DNA of 64,000 bases from Rikenellaceae bacterium. Lineage in GTDB: Bacteria > Bacteroidota > Bacteroidia > Bacteroidales > Rikenellaceae. Positions 8,953 to 18,470 of the stretch are shown here, one piece after another; positions within the stretch are counted from its first letter, which is position 1, and the number at the start of each line of letters is the position of its first letter. Location of the stretch: NCBI GenBank assembly GCA_015060105.1, contig SUZD01000008.1, forward strand, positions 1 to 64,000, read 5' to 3'. A program made the position numbers and the translations under genes. A model generated the notes under the pieces. It did not search any database. It saw only the letters and a program-made list of their open reading frames with translations, and was not told the DNA's origin.

Positions 8953-8987
8953 GAGCGTGTCCCCCATCGGGGCACGCTCTTTTTTTT
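8953..8987 (+). terminator. terminator of BACON lipoprotein gene
   Basis: GAGCGTG...CACGCTC stem with an inner CCCC/GGGG, followed by a run of eight T. Confidence 0.9.
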
Positions 8988-8993
8988 GAGATA

Positions 8994-9027
8994 TTAGGGA
9001 GTTTAGGGAGTTTAGGGAGTTTAGGGG
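8994..9027. repeat. 9-bp tandem repeat, TTAGGGAGT x 3.8
   Basis: Three full copies and one partial copy of TTAGGGAGT directly after the terminator, followed by a pyrimidine-rich stretch with partly complementary CCCTAACCTC. It is non-coding, and no function is assigned. Confidence 0.8.
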
Positions 9028-9074
9028 CAATCCCTAACCTCTCTAAATTCTTTAACCTCCTTATCCTCTCTAAT

Positions 9075-9110
9075 AAAAAATCGCGTAACCACACTGTGGC
9101 TACGCGATTT
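9075..9110 (-). terminator. terminator of aminotransferase gene
   Basis: AAATCGCGTA/TACGCGATTT stem with inner CCAC/GTGG; on the minus strand a run of T follows. It lies just past the aminotransferase stop. Confidence 0.85.
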
Positions 9111-9131
9111 CTGTAATATAATCGGGTAATT

Positions 9132-10331
9132 TTACTTCGTTCTTCCGGGGTATGCTTCGAGTGCCTTGCCGAGAATTTGGATTGCCTTTTTGAGCTCGGG
9201 TTTCTCCAATACATAGGCGATACGAACCTCGTTGCGACCCATATCGGGGTTTGAGTAGAATCCCGACGCGGGAGCCAGCATAACGGTTGCTCCGTCATAA
9301 CTAAACTCTTTCAGACACCACTCACAGAAACGGTCACTATCGTCAATAGGCAGACGAGCAACGGTATAGAATGCACCCATAGGGATAGGAGAGTACACTC
9401 CGGGCAATTTATTCAACTCGTCAATCAGGCAGTTACGACGCTCGATATACTCCTCGTAAGTGTGAATAGAGTACTCACGTGGTGCGTCCAACGAGGCCTC
9501 GGCAACGATTTGTCCCAGCAGGGGCGGACTTAAACGCGCTTGACAGAACTTCATCACGGCATTACGCAGCGCCTTATTCTTGGTGATGAATGCGCCGATA
9601 CGGATACCGCACTCCGAGTATCGTTTCGACACCGAGTCAATCAATACCACATTATCCTCGATACCCTCCAAGTGACACGCCGAAATATAGGGAGAGCCTG
9701 TATAGATGAACTCACGATACACCTCGTCGGAGAACAAGAAAAGGTCGTGTTTCTTAACCAAATCACGAATACAGTTCATCTCCTTGCGGGTGTATAGATA
9801 GCCCGTAGGGTTGTTGGGGTTGCAGATAAGAATACCGCGTGTACGCTCATTGATAAGCTCCTCGAACTTCTCGATAGGGGGCAATGCAAAGCCGTCATCG
9901 ATAGTCGATGTAATAGGGCGGATAACAGCACCTGCCGAGATAGCAAATGCCATATAGTTGGCGTATGCGGGCTCGGGAACGATAATCTCGTCGCCCGGAT
10001 TCAAACACGACATAAACGCAAACAACACAGCCTCGGAGCCACCCGAAGTTACGATAATATCCTCGGGCGAGAGTTTGATTTGATACTGGTCATAATAACC
10101 AACCAACTTCTCGCGCAACGACAAAAAGCCATCGCTCGGGCTATATTCGAGAATCTCTCTATCGACCTGTTTGAGAGCGTCAAGACCAACCTTTGGGCTC
10201 TTCAAGTCGGGCTGACCGATATTGAGATGATAAATCTTGGTGCCTCTCTTTTTGGCCTCCTCGGCAAGGGGTGCCAGGCGTCGGATAGGCGACGCGGGCA
10301 TCAATACCGCACGTTCGGATATTTGGGGCAT
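9132..10331 (-). CDS. PLP-dependent aminotransferase, class I/II
   Basis: A 399-residue fold-type I aminotransferase. Visible marks are YHLNIGQPD at the N-terminus, TSGGSEAV, the NPNNPTGYLY motif that holds PLP, SDEVYREF, the Schiff-base lysine in SVSKRYSECGIRIG and a C-terminal arginine in NEVRIAYV. The family includes aspartate and alanine aminotransferases and the substrate cannot be decided here. It follows secA at a distance of 51 bases and may be partly cotranscribed; its own terminator lies at 9075-9110. Confidence 0.9.
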   Translation of the reverse strand: MPQISERAVLMPASPIRRLAPLAEEAKKRGTKIYHLNIGQPDLKSPKVGLDALKQVDREILEYSPSDGFLSLREKLVGYYDQYQIKLSPEDIIVTSGGSEAVLFAFMSCLNPGDEIIVPEPAYANYMAFAISAGAVIRPITSTIDDGFALPPIEKFEELINERTRGILICNPNNPTGYLYTRKEMNCIRDLVKKHDLFLFSDEVYREFIYTGSPYISACHLEGIEDNVVLIDSVSKRYSECGIRIGAFITKNKALRNAVMKFCQARLSPPLLGQIVAEASLDAPREYSIHTYEEYIERRNCLIDELNKLPGVYSPIPMGAFYTVARLPIDDSDRFCEWCLKEFSYDGATVMLAPASGFYSNPDMGRNEVRIAYVLEKPELKKAIQILGKALEAYPGRTK

Positions 10332-10382
10332 AAGTAAATTCTGTTTAGGGTTAAATAATCAAGGGCGGTAAGCGTCGCACGA

Positions 10383-13300
10383 TTACTCGGCGACATTCTT
10401 ACCGTGACATTGTTTGTATTTCTTGCCCGAGCCGCAAGGACAGGGGTCATTACGACCAACTTTCTTCTCGACCTTCACGGGCATAGGTTTTGTTTTGTCG
10501 CCTTGACCGGCTTGTGCAGCGGCTTGCATACGCGATGCGTGCAATTTATTGACATCGACACGTTGGCGTTCGCGTTGTTGTTGCATCGCCTGCTCGTTGT
10601 CGGCACCGCCTCGTACGGGCAAATAACCTTTGGTCAGGATTGCCAATACCTCGCGATTAACTTTGAGCAACATCTTGCTGAACAGATTGAACGACTCCAA
10701 TTTGTAAATCAACAGCGGGTCTTTCTGCTCGTACGATGCGTTTTGTACGCTATGGCGCAACTCGTCCATCTCGCGCAAGTGCTCACGCCAGTTGTCGTCA
10801 ATGGTGGTCAGCATAACCAACTTGCTGAACATCTTGTAAATCTCGGCGCAACCACTCTCGTAGCACTTTTTCAAATCAACCGACACATTATATCCGAGTT
10901 TGCCGTTGGTAACGGGAATACGGATAGTCTCGTACAAACCGCCTTGCTCCTTATAGATTTTCTCGATAATGGGCATCGCTGTTGTGGCAACATTTTGTGC
11001 GCGACGGTCGATAGCTGTGCGAATATCTTGTACCAAACGCTCTGCGAGTTCGTTTTTGTTTGCACCTTTGTAGGTCGCAGCGTCCATCGAGGGTTGAACA
11101 CCAACCAAGCGAATCATCTCGAAGCCGAAGTCCTCGAAATCAACGCCATAGTAGTTATCGATAAAGTCCTCGACAAAGTCGTACATAATATTGTTAAGGT
11201 CAATCTCGATACGCTCGCCATAAAGTGCGTGTTTGCGTTGAGTGTAGATTACGGTACGTTGCGAGTTCATCACGTCGTCATACTCCAAAAGGCGTTTACG
11301 GATACCGTAGTTATTCTCCTCGACCTTCTTCTGTGCACGCTCAATGGCTTTCGACATCATACTTGCTTGGATAACCTCGCCCTCTTGCAGACCCATACGG
11401 TCCATCATCGACGCGATACGCTCCGAGCCGAACAAACGCATCAGGTTGTCCTCCAACGATACAAAGAACTGCGACGAACCGGGGTCACCTTGACGACCTG
11501 CACGACCACGCAACTGGCGGTCCACACGACGCGACTCGTGACGCTCGGTACCCAAAATAGCCAAACCACCAGCAGCTTTAACGTCGTCGGTCAATTTGAT
11601 GTCGGTACCACGACCTGCCATATTGGTCGCAATGGTAACCTGACCCGGGCGACCAGCCTCGGCAACAACTTGTGCCTCTTGTTGGTGTTGCTTTGCATTC
11701 AATACATTGTGTTTGATACCGCGCAATTTAAGCATACGGCTCAACAACTCCGACACCTCGACCGATGTTGTACCAACCAGCACAGGGCGACCCTCTTGTA
11801 CCAAACGGTTAATCTCGTCAATTACGGCGTTATATTTCTCGCGTTTGGTCTTATAAATAAGGTCATCGCGGTCATCACGAAGTACGGGTTTGTTGGTCGG
11901 AATGGTTACTACATCGAGTTTGTAGATGTTCCAGAACTCACTTGCCTCGGTTTCGGCAGTACCTGTCATACCTCCCAATTTGTGATACATACGGAAGTAG
12001 TTTTGCAGAGTAATGGTTGCAAAGGTTTGTGTTGCAGCCTCCACCTTAACGCGCTCTTTGGCCTCGATTGCTTGGTGCAGACCGTCCGAGTAACGACGAC
12101 CTTCGAGGATACGACCTGTTTGTTCATCGACGATTTTGACCTTGTTATCCATCACCACATACTCGATATCCTTCTCGAACATACTGAACGCTTTGAGAAG
12201 TTGGTTTACGGTGTGGACGCGCTCCGACTTAACGGCATATTCGCCGATAACCTCGTCTTTTTTGCTCGCCTTCTCCTCTGCCGAAAGCTCGCTCTTCTCC
12301 AACTCGGCAACAGCCGAGCCGATGTCGGGCAATACGAAGAAGCCGTCCTCGCCAAAGAGGTTCGACAAGAAGTCGTGACCTTTGTCGGTCAATTCAACCG
12401 AATTGAGTTTCTCGTCAATCACAAAGTACAAATCGTCAATAATCTCAGGCAGACGACGGTTGTTATCTTGGATATAGATATTCTCGGTCTTTTGCATCAA
12501 AGTCTTGACTCCGGTCTCGCTGAGGAATTTAATCAGCGGCTTGTACTTGGGAAGACCTTTGAACGCACGGAACAACAAAATGCCACCTTGCTCGGTATCG
12601 CCGGCAGCAATCAACTTGCGCGACTCTGTAACAAGACTTGTTACGAGTGCTTGTTGTGCCGAGTAGATTTTCTCGATAGGACCACGATATTGCTCAAACA
12701 TTTGGTCGTCGCCTTTGGGTACGGGACCCGAGATGATAAGCGGTGTACGAGCATCGTCAATCAACACCGAGTCCACCTCATCGACAATCGCAAAGTGGTG
12801 TTTGCGTTGTACCATATCCGAAGGCGAGATAGACATATTGTCACGCAGGTAGTCAAAACCATACTCATTATTGGTACCAAATGTAATATCGGCCATATAT
12901 GCTTTGTGACGAGCCTCCGAGTTGGGTTGGTGTTTGTCGATGCAATCTACCGACAGACCATGGAATTGATACATCGGGCCCATCCACTCCGAGTCACGAC
13001 GCGCAAGGTAATCATTGACAGTGACCATATGTACACCCTTTCCTGCCAATGCATTGAGGAATACGGGTAGTGTTGCCACGAGAGTTTTACCCTCACCTGT
13101 TGCCATCTCGGCAATTTTGCCTTTGTGCAATACAACACCACCAAACAGCTGGCAATCGTAGTGTACCATATCCCAGCGAACAGTATTACCCGCAGCCTCC
13201 CAACTTGTGTTATATACCGCTTTGTCGCCAACGATATTGACGAAATCTTTAACAGCTGCAAGCGAGCGGTCAAACTCGTTGGCAGTAACTTCGACAGTCT

Positions 13301-13682
13301 CGGCCTCGGCAAAACGACGAGCAGTGTCCTTCATAATGGCAAAAGCCTCGGGCAGTATCTCGTCGAGTTTAATCTCGATTTTCTTGTCAATCTCATCAAC
13401 GAGGTTGTCAATCTCTTTCGAAATTTTCTCTTTTTGAGCGAGCGAGATGTTGTCTTTCTCGATTTCGACTTTCAGAGTGCTGATACGCTCCTCTTCGGGA
13501 CGGATAAACTCTGCAATAGCGGCTTTCAACGCGGCACTACGTGCGCGCAAACCGTCATTGTCGAGGGCCTGAATAGAGGGGTAAATAGCAAGAATTTTAT
13601 CTACATAGGGTTGAATCTCCTTGCGGTCTTTGTCGCTTTTGGCGCCGAAGAAGAATTTGATTATTGAAGATACGATATTCAT
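10383..13682 (-). CDS. secA: preprotein translocase ATPase SecA
   Basis: Motor ATPase that drives unfolded preproteins through SecYEG. The 1099-residue protein has Walker A in [10 protein letters not shown], the [13 protein letters not shown]alker B/DEAD region, GRGTDIKL and [13 protein letters not shown] motifs of the second ATPase domain, and a C-terminal zinc-binding SEC-C tail [18 protein letters not shown]. It is longer than the roughly 900 residues of E. coli SecA because of insertions before and within nucleotide-binding domain 1, which is usual in Bacteroidota. It lies 37 bases downstream of the DUF2851 gene; a near-consensus TATCTTTA in the gap could give it a separate promoter. Confidence 0.97.
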   Translation of the reverse strand: MNIVSSIIKFFFGAKSDKDRKEIQPYVDKILAIYPSIQALDNDGLRARSAALKAAIAEFIRPEEERISTLKVEIEKDNISLAQKEKISKEIDNLVDEIDKKIEIKLDEILPEAFAIMKDTARRFAEAETVEVTANEFDRSLAAVKDFVNIVGDKAVYNTSWEAAGNTVRWDMVHYDCQLFGGVVLHKGKIAEMATGEGKTLVATLPVFLNALAGKGVHMVTVNDYLARRDSEWMGPMYQFHGLSVDCIDKHQPNSEARHKAYMADITFGTNNEYGFDYLRDNMSISPSDMVQRKHHFAIVDEVDSVLIDDARTPLIISGPVPKGDDQMFEQYRGPIEKIYSAQQALVTSLVTESRKLIAAGDTEQGGILLFRAFKGLPKYKPLIKFLSETGVKTLMQKTENIYIQDNNRRLPEIIDDLYFVIDEKLNSVELTDKGHDFLSNLFGEDGFFVLPDIGSAVAELEKSELSAEEKASKKDEVIGEYAVKSERVHTVNQLLKAFSMFEKDIEYVVMDNKVKIVDEQTGRILEGRRYSDGLHQAIEAKERVKVEAATQTFATITLQNYFRMYHKLGGMTGTAETEASEFWNIYKLDVVTIPTNKPVLRDDRDDLIYKTKREKYNAVIDEINRLVQEGRPVLVGTTSVEVSELLSRMLKLRGIKHNVLNAKQHQQEAQVVAEAGRPGQVTIATNMAGRGTDIKLTDDVKAAGGLAILGTERHESRRVDRQLRGRAGRQGDPGSSQFFVSLEDNLMRLFGSERIASMMDRMGLQEGEVIQASMMSKAIERAQKKVEENNYGIRKRLLEYDDVMNSQRTVIYTQRKHALYGERIEIDLNNIMYDFVEDFIDNYYGVDFEDFGFEMIRLVGVQPSMDAATYKGANKNELAERLVQDIRTAIDRRAQNVATTAMPIIEKIYKEQGGLYETIRIPVTNGKLGYNVSVDLKKCYESGCAEIYKMFSKLVMLTTIDDNWREHLREMDELRHSVQNASYEQKDPLLIYKLESFNLFSKMLLKVNREVLAILTKGYLPVRGGADNEQAMQQQRERQRVDVNKLHASRMQAAAQAGQGDKTKPMPVKVEKKVGRNDPCPCGSGKKYKQCHGKNVAE

Positions 13683-13719
13683 AGTTCTTAAATGAGTGCT
13701 AATAAAGGTGTAAAGATAT

Positions 13720-15003
13720 TTATTTTTTTTGAATTAACCGAATGTTAGCCGCTTTTTTTATCTCCTTGCGCCCGATGGGACACTTCCAACAATTGTGATT
13801 TGCACAAAAGCTATTTTCAAGTTCGATTACGGCTTGTGAGTCAAATGACGACGATAGGGTAACGCCATGTGCTGTCCAATGGCGTGTTATGTAGTTGCTT
13901 TCGACCTTTAATTTTTCCAATAAATCCAACGCTCGTTCTTTTGTTTCCTCGTTTTGCAAATATCGTCCGTATGCAAAGATAAGAGGGACTGCAAGATTTA
14001 TTCCGAGCAGGTTTATTTTGTCGCGTCCGAGGGTTTTGGGGCGTCTTGATGTGCGTTTGTTGGGCGTGAAGTGTGTTTGCCAATATTCCGAAACCTTACC
14101 TTCACCACTACCCAAAAGCGCTTGAATATCATCGGCATTACGACAAGCGATAATCTTGTCGAAGATGAAATTAGTGTTGCTTACATACGCAGCCAACTGC
14201 GAAATTCGGAGCAGCGGGTGGTTGTTAGGATTGATACCTTTTAACACCCATTCGCCACCACGCATCGGAACAATAGAGTGCTTGCGCGCCAGATATGCAA
14301 AGTCTTCCATTATTTGTCGGGTATGACTGCTACTGCAATATCGTTTGAGTAAGCCCGAAGCACCAACGAGCATTATCTCGACATTGTTGCCGTTGCCTCG
14401 CTCACGCGAAAGAATATGGATTGGAACTTTATTGGCAAGCAGTTGAAAAGCCTCTTGATTTTTGTGGTCGCCCATTGCTCGGAACAGCATCGCATACATC
14501 GCTTGACACCAGTTTGAATGGCCCTCGATATAGGCGCGCTCCACTACATGACATTTGCGTTGCAGACGTGATACTACCAACCTTGTAAACAGATCGGTTT
14601 TGTGTAGCGAGTCCATAGCGGCGACAATCTTTCCACACGGGCACTCTTTAATGTCGCTGTTGATGAGTTCCTCGTAACGAGTCGAAATCTCTTGTGGAAT
14701 GGTAACAACGGCTTGCGGAATAAGTTCGCCCTCCAAGCTCATTAGTCGTGGCACACTCTCTTCAACCAGCCGCAATATTGCCGAGGTGCAATCTTCGACC
14801 GCACTTCCGAGCATTACATTGCCCATACAGGTTTTGCCGTCGATACATATACAGGCATTGTTGTAAATTAGTGGGTTGTCGCTCTCTTCGCCCGCCTTTT
14901 GAATAACGATATTCTCGCCCTGTTCGCCAGTGAATGTTGTATTGACGAAATAACCCATACGCCACAGTGTGGCAATCAGATGTGAGTGGTCAAGGGCGTT
15001 CAT
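13720..15003 (-). CDS. divergent DUF2851 family protein
   Basis: A 427-residue cytoplasmic protein of unknown function. The C-terminal two thirds look like DUF2851: long helical stretches, an [17 protein letters not shown] segment near 265-285 and a cysteine-containing end ([12 protein letters not shown]). The N-terminal third resembles the family only loosely: [20 protein letters not shown] stands where I expect a GPDF...W.GNVEIH pattern, and the following Ser-Asp-Trp/His-rich segment is not present. It may therefore be a variant that has lost a conserved site. It lies in a minus-strand series, 11 bases after the sufT-like gene and upstream of secA. Confidence 0.7.
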   Translation of the reverse strand: MNALDHSHLIATLWRMGYFVNTTFTGEQGENIVIQKAGEESDNPLIYNNACICIDGKTCMGNVMLGSAVEDCTSAILRLVEESVPRLMSLEGELIPQAVVTIPQEISTRYEELINSDIKECPCGKIVAAMDSLHKTDLFTRLVVSRLQRKCHVVERAYIEGHSNWCQAMYAMLFRAMGDHKNQEAFQLLANKVPIHILSRERGNGNNVEIMLVGASGLLKRYCSSSHTRQIMEDFAYLARKHSIVPMRGGEWVLKGINPNNHPLLRISQLAAYVSNTNFIFDKIIACRNADDIQALLGSGEGKVSEYWQTHFTPNKRTSRRPKTLGRDKINLLGINLAVPLIFAYGRYLQNEETKERALDLLEKLKVESNYITRHWTAHGVTLSSSFDSQAVIELENSFCANHNCWKCPIGRKEIKKAANIRLIQKK

Positions 15004-15014
15004 TGTTGGTGCGT

Positions 15015-15335
15015 TTAGAGCAAACCGAGGTCGAGTAATCCCGCCTCCGAAATCATACTTTTATCCCACGCGGGCTCGAATGTGAGTATCACATTGACCT
15101 CCTTCACGCCTTCGATTTTTGCCACTTGTGTATTGACATCTTCCAATAGAATATCGGCCATAGGGCAGTTGGGGGCAGTAAGGGTCATACGGATAGTTGC
15201 AACTCCGTCGGGAGTGTAATCAATCTCGTAAATCAACCCCAAATCGTAAATGTTAAGCGGTATTTCGGGGTCGTATATGTTGCGCAGAGTATCAACAATC
15301 TGCTTCTCGATGTTGAGTATATCGTCAGCGGTCAT
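15015..15335 (-). CDS. SufT-like MIP18/DUF59 protein
   Basis: A 106-residue single-domain MIP18 protein with the signature YDPEIPLNIYDLGLIYEI and the TLTAPNCPMAD segment whose cysteine is conserved in the family. These proteins help load iron-sulfur clusters onto client enzymes. It starts 8 bases after the sufE stop, which supports a shared role in Fe-S assembly. The other suf genes are not in the window. Confidence 0.9.
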   Translation of the reverse strand: MTADDILNIEKQIVDTLRNIYDPEIPLNIYDLGLIYEIDYTPDGVATIRMTLTAPNCPMADILLEDVNTQVAKIEGVKEVNVILTFEPAWDKSMISEAGLLDLGLL

Positions 15336-15343
15336 AGCTTGTG

Positions 15344-15760
15344 TTATTTTGTTTGCGTTTGAAATGCAATTGCGTACAACCTCATCTGTTTAATCATAGC
15401 CACAAGACCGTTGGCTCGTGTGGGGGAGAGGTTTTCGCTCAATCCGATTTTGTCGATAAAGTATAGCTCGGTTTTGATAATCTCTTCGGGAGTGCGTCCG
15501 TTCATAACTCGGATAAGCAGTGCGATAATTCCTTTTGTGATGATAGCATCACTATCGGCGGCAAACCACACTTTGCCATCGTCAAAACGAGCATCAACCC
15601 ACACTCTCGATTGACAGCCACGAATAATAAAATCGTCGGTGCGATGTTCTGGGGCTATCATCGGTAGCGAGTCGCTCAACTCAATCAGATAGTCATATTT
15701 GTCTAACCAATCATCGAATACAGAGAACTCCTTGATAATCTCTTCTTGAATTTTATCCAT
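15344..15760 (-). CDS. sufE: SufE sulfur acceptor
   Basis: SufE accepts persulfide sulfur from the cysteine desulfurase SufS and passes it to the scaffold. The 138-residue protein has the active cysteine in RGCQSRVWV (about residues 47-55), the ADSDAIITKGIIALL helix and GLSENLSPTRANGL. The start lies 18 bases after the stop of the upstream phosphatase-like gene. Confidence 0.95.
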   Translation of the reverse strand: MDKIQEEIIKEFSVFDDWLDKYDYLIELSDSLPMIAPEHRTDDFIIRGCQSRVWVDARFDDGKVWFAADSDAIITKGIIALLIRVMNGRTPEEIIKTELYFIDKIGLSENLSPTRANGLVAMIKQMRLYAIAFQTQTK

Positions 15761-15778
15761 TTTCTTTGTCTGCGTTTT

Positions 15779-17368
15779 TTACTCTTTGAAAAGTTGTCCA
15801 AGTGTCGGAGCCTCCGAAGCGGTAGGTCTGCCGACACCGATAATACGTCCGATGGTCGGAGCTATGGAGCACATATTGACATCGTCGGTGATGGTTTGGT
15901 GTGCAATACCAAAGCCCGAAATAATCAGTGGAACGTGTGTGTCATAGTCATACATAGTGCCCGAACTTGCCACCTCGTCGGTTTTGGTTTCAATCCAACC
16001 AGGCATCAAATTCAACACCAAATCGCCCGAACGACGCGGGTAAAAACTATTCTGTATCTTGCGACCATACGATTCGCCGAAATATCCGTTCTGCATAGCC
16101 GTAGCGCTCAAAACGTGCGAGATACCTCGGAACTGCATGGCAAATGCAGCCACTCGGTTTTGAACATCGGCAAGGTTAAGTCCTGCACTATAAATGTTTA
16201 CACGATTCAGATACACTTGACGGTCAATGCAGTCGGTAATCCAGTTGCCACGACCGAGTTGGGTCGAGAGGAAGCCGTTGATAATGACCTTGAATTGGCT
16301 TGGATTGAACTTGCGCGATTCGTTGCGATTCGAGCTGCCCATACCATTGCTCGATGTTACAATCCATAAAATCTCGTTAGCCGGATATTGTGCCTGTACA
16401 AACCTTACGAAGTCTGCCAACGATGCGTCAAAGCGATATATGGCATCTTCGCGCTCAACCGACTCGGTGCCATAAACACGACCGATATTATCAAGTGCAT
16501 CAATGCCGATATTCAGAATGTCGGTGGTGTCGTCCTTGCCCATATCGTAACCTATGAATACTTGTTTGGCAGCATCAAATGTGATGTCAATGGCTACGGG
16601 TGTATATGCCAACGACGAGAAATCACGACTTACAATGGCTTTGTTGGGAATCGATACTCGCTCAAACTCACGCGATACACGGAACGAAGTGTTGCTATAT
16701 TGTCGAGTTAGGTATTTGTCCATATTGAGGGCCAACTCCCATTTAGCTCGTTTGAAACCCGACGTGACGCCCGATTCGTTGTACTCTTTCAACCATTTGG
16801 GCAACTCCTTGATGTAGGCCGAAGAGCTGTTCCACGCACCTGTTGCATAGTTGAACCAGAAAGTGTCGCTTTTGCCTCCGAGCGCAATGGCAGAGTAGGG
16901 GTTCATCGCCAATGTTGCAACCTTGGCAGTCGGATTTTTCTCCTTCAATTCATCGCCAATAGTCGGAACTACGATATGCTGATTGGAGAAGCGGCTTTGT
17001 CCTGCGTCGCAACCAATGCCATGTACGAGATTGTCCTCAATCATATCGATACGTAGATTGGTTGTGTAATCAATCCAGCCCTCCGAAATGACGCCGTGCA
17101 TCGAAGGGTTGGTGCCAGTCGTGATTGTAGCAGCGCCCGCAATAGCCGAGGTATGTTGATAGTCGTATCGAGCCTCGGTAAAAGTCGCACCATCGGCCGA
17201 AAGCATCGCAATACCGCCATCGGTCAAATTGTGAGAGTATCGCGACAGTTCGTCAGCGCCAATGCCGGCAACGACAATATTGACAACCAAACGAGGTTTG
17301 GCCGCTTGTGCCGAGGTGGTTGAAACACTGAATATCAGACAGATTATTATGAGGAGTCGTTTCATCAA
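15779..17368 (-). CDS. PafA-like alkaline phosphatase family protein, active site lost
   Basis: A 529-residue exported protein (signal peptide ending near SAQA, residue 22). Its framework follows the Bacteroidota PafA branch of the alkaline phosphatase superfamily: LVVNIVV, TITTGTNPSMHG (81-92), RVYGTESVEREDA (297-309) and YDYDTHVPLIISG (473-485). Nearly every catalytic position appears replaced: the first metal Asp is Ala34, the nucleophile Thr region reads TSAIAGAA (73-80), the D...H of the second metal site reads D293...R297, the DHG motif is SNG (340-342), and the late HGS is SGT (469-471). I infer a secreted or periplasmic pseudo-enzyme. A TATCTTTG element lies upstream at 17395-17402. 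Confidence 0.85.
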   Translation of the reverse strand: MMKRLLIIICLIFSVSTTSAQAAKPRLVVNIVVAGIGADELSRYSHNLTDGGIAMLSADGATFTEARYDYQHTSAIAGAATITTGTNPSMHGVISEGWIDYTTNLRIDMIEDNLVHGIGCDAGQSRFSNQHIVVPTIGDELKEKNPTAKVATLAMNPYSAIALGGKSDTFWFNYATGAWNSSSAYIKELPKWLKEYNESGVTSGFKRAKWELALNMDKYLTRQYSNTSFRVSREFERVSIPNKAIVSRDFSSLAYTPVAIDITFDAAKQVFIGYDMGKDDTTDILNIGIDALDNIGRVYGTESVEREDAIYRFDASLADFVRFVQAQYPANEILWIVTSSNGMGSSNRNESRKFNPSQFKVIINGFLSTQLGRGNWITDCIDRQVYLNRVNIYSAGLNLADVQNRVAAFAMQFRGISHVLSATAMQNGYFGESYGRKIQNSFYPRRSGDLVLNLMPGWIETKTDEVASSGTMYDYDTHVPLIISGFGIAHQTITDDVNMCSIAPTIGRIIGVGRPTASEAPTLGQLFKE

Positions 17369-17394
17369 TAGTTTTGTGTTCGTTTATAATCCCA

Positions 17395-17402
17395 CAAAGA
17401 TA
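17395..17402 (-). promoter_or_regulatory. -7 element for PafA-like/suf series
   Basis: TATCTTTG on the minus strand, immediately after the stop codon of the GSCFA gene and 27 bases before the next start. It suggests that the series running to DUF2851 or secA has its own promoter. Confidence 0.55.
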
Positions 17403-18395
17403 CTATTTTTTGTCGAAACAGTCGGTATTATATCCCGCTTGGCTTAAAAAAATCTTCTCTTGGGTGAAATCGAGTTCGGGATATGCCGTTTTAAGCGCGA
17501 CGAAATCCTGATATAATCCATCTGTAAATTGACGATATTGCTCCGAAGTGTTGTCAAACGGACGGTGCTGACACCCCTTGACAAAACGCTCGATGCGTTG
17601 ATTTAAGACCTCTTCTTTGGGGTCCAACCACGCCTCTTTGAAGCGTGTTCCGATGTATTGAATTGCCACCTCCGAGGGGTGTAACATATCCGATGCATAG
17701 AAACGATAATCGCGCAACTCGTCCATCATTATTTCGTACGACGGGAAGTAGTGTGCGTTGTCCCATTTTTCGGCAAGACGGGCTGCCACAACTCGTAGCG
17801 AAGCCTTGCTCAAAGAGCACTCCGCAAGCCCATCTTTGAGGTGTCGTATAGGACTGACTGTCAGTATGATTTGCTTACCCGATAGTTCTTGTGTAAACAC
17901 CTCGTCTAATGCCGAAACCATCTCTTCGATGCTTGCTCGTCGTCGAGTAAACTCCCTTGCAGGTAGCTTATGACAATTTGCAACCACCTCGCCACCTCGC
18001 TCATAGACGAAGTCAGAACCGAGAGTGATAATGACAAAGTCGGCACTTTCGAGAGCGTTGTGCGCTCTTTCCAAAGCCTTATTCATTTGCTCGATTGCGG
18101 TTGCCATATTCGAGGATTCGAGCAGAGTATGTGCGTCGGTAGAAAACCATCGCCCCTGCCACTCAACCATATCCCTGTCGGAATAGTAGCTGTTGTTTGC
18201 CACACGCTTGATGTGTCGAACAATAGATAGTGGGTTGTATAGCGCACCAAACGGATTGCAGACGATGTTGTATCGCATTTGTGTAAGCATTTCGGTCATT
18301 GACTCGGCAAAGCACGAGCCCAGAGCAAGTATGCGGTTGCGATGTGTGATGCGCAGGTTGCTTGGAGGTATTGTAATGCAGGTGCGGAAATCCAT
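17403..18395 (-). CDS. GSCFA domain protein
   Basis: A 330-residue protein named for the signature visible here at ILALGSCFAESMTEML (about 22-37), followed by NPFGALYNPLSIVRHI, DFVIITLGSDFVYERGG and SPIRHLKDG. The family belongs to the SGNH hydrolase fold: the GS of GSCFA would supply the nucleophilic serine and the HPSEVA segment near 241 the histidine. Its substrate is unknown. It diverges from ispE and has no close downstream partner, since a new promoter follows its stop. Confidence 0.85.
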   Translation of the reverse strand: MDFRTCITIPPSNLRITHRNRILALGSCFAESMTEMLTQMRYNIVCNPFGALYNPLSIVRHIKRVANNSYYSDRDMVEWQGRWFSTDAHTLLESSNMATAIEQMNKALERAHNALESADFVIITLGSDFVYERGGEVVANCHKLPAREFTRRRASIEEMVSALDEVFTQELSGKQIILTVSPIRHLKDGLAECSLSKASLRVVAARLAEKWDNAHYFPSYEIMMDELRDYRFYASDMLHPSEVAIQYIGTRFKEAWLDPKEEVLNQRIERFVKGCQHRPFDNTSEQYRQFTDGLYQDFVALKTAYPELDFTQEKIFLSQAGYNTDCFDKK

Positions 18396-18414
18396 AACTT
18401 CTTACTTTTTCCCA

Positions 18415-18422
18415 CAAAGGTA
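18415..18422 (-). promoter_or_regulatory. -7 element for GSCFA gene
   Basis: TACCTTTG on the minus strand, 19 bases before the ATG; it forms a divergent pair with the ispE element at 18444. Confidence 0.55.
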
Positions 18423-18443
18423 CTGCTTTTAAATTAAATAATG

Positions 18444-18451
18444 TATCTTTG
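18444..18451 (+). promoter_or_regulatory. -7 element for ispE
   Basis: TATCTTTG, 19 bases before the ispE start. An upstream in-frame ATG at 18441 overlaps this element, which excludes it as the real start. Confidence 0.6.
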
Positions 18452-18470
18452 TAGAACGACACACCGAATT

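Noticed and set aside
6090..8975. Open frame of about 960 codons antisense to the BACON lipoprotein gene
   Set aside because: The sense gene has signal peptide, domains and a terminator; its codon bias avoids TTA, CTA and TCA, which leaves the opposite strand open. The antisense protein is low in recognisable structure.
8994..9027. Telomere-like or origin-type repeat
   Set aside because: Only four copies, no dnaA, parB or replication gene nearby; too little for an origin or telomere call.
8939..9298. Minus-strand frame with a Lys-Leu-Pro repeat
   Set aside because: The repeat is only the translation of the 9-bp tandem repeat and the rest is a shadow of the aminotransferase gene.
10404..13070. 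Open frame of 888 codons antisense to secA
   Set aside because: Same cause as above; secA is unmistakable and intact on the minus strand.
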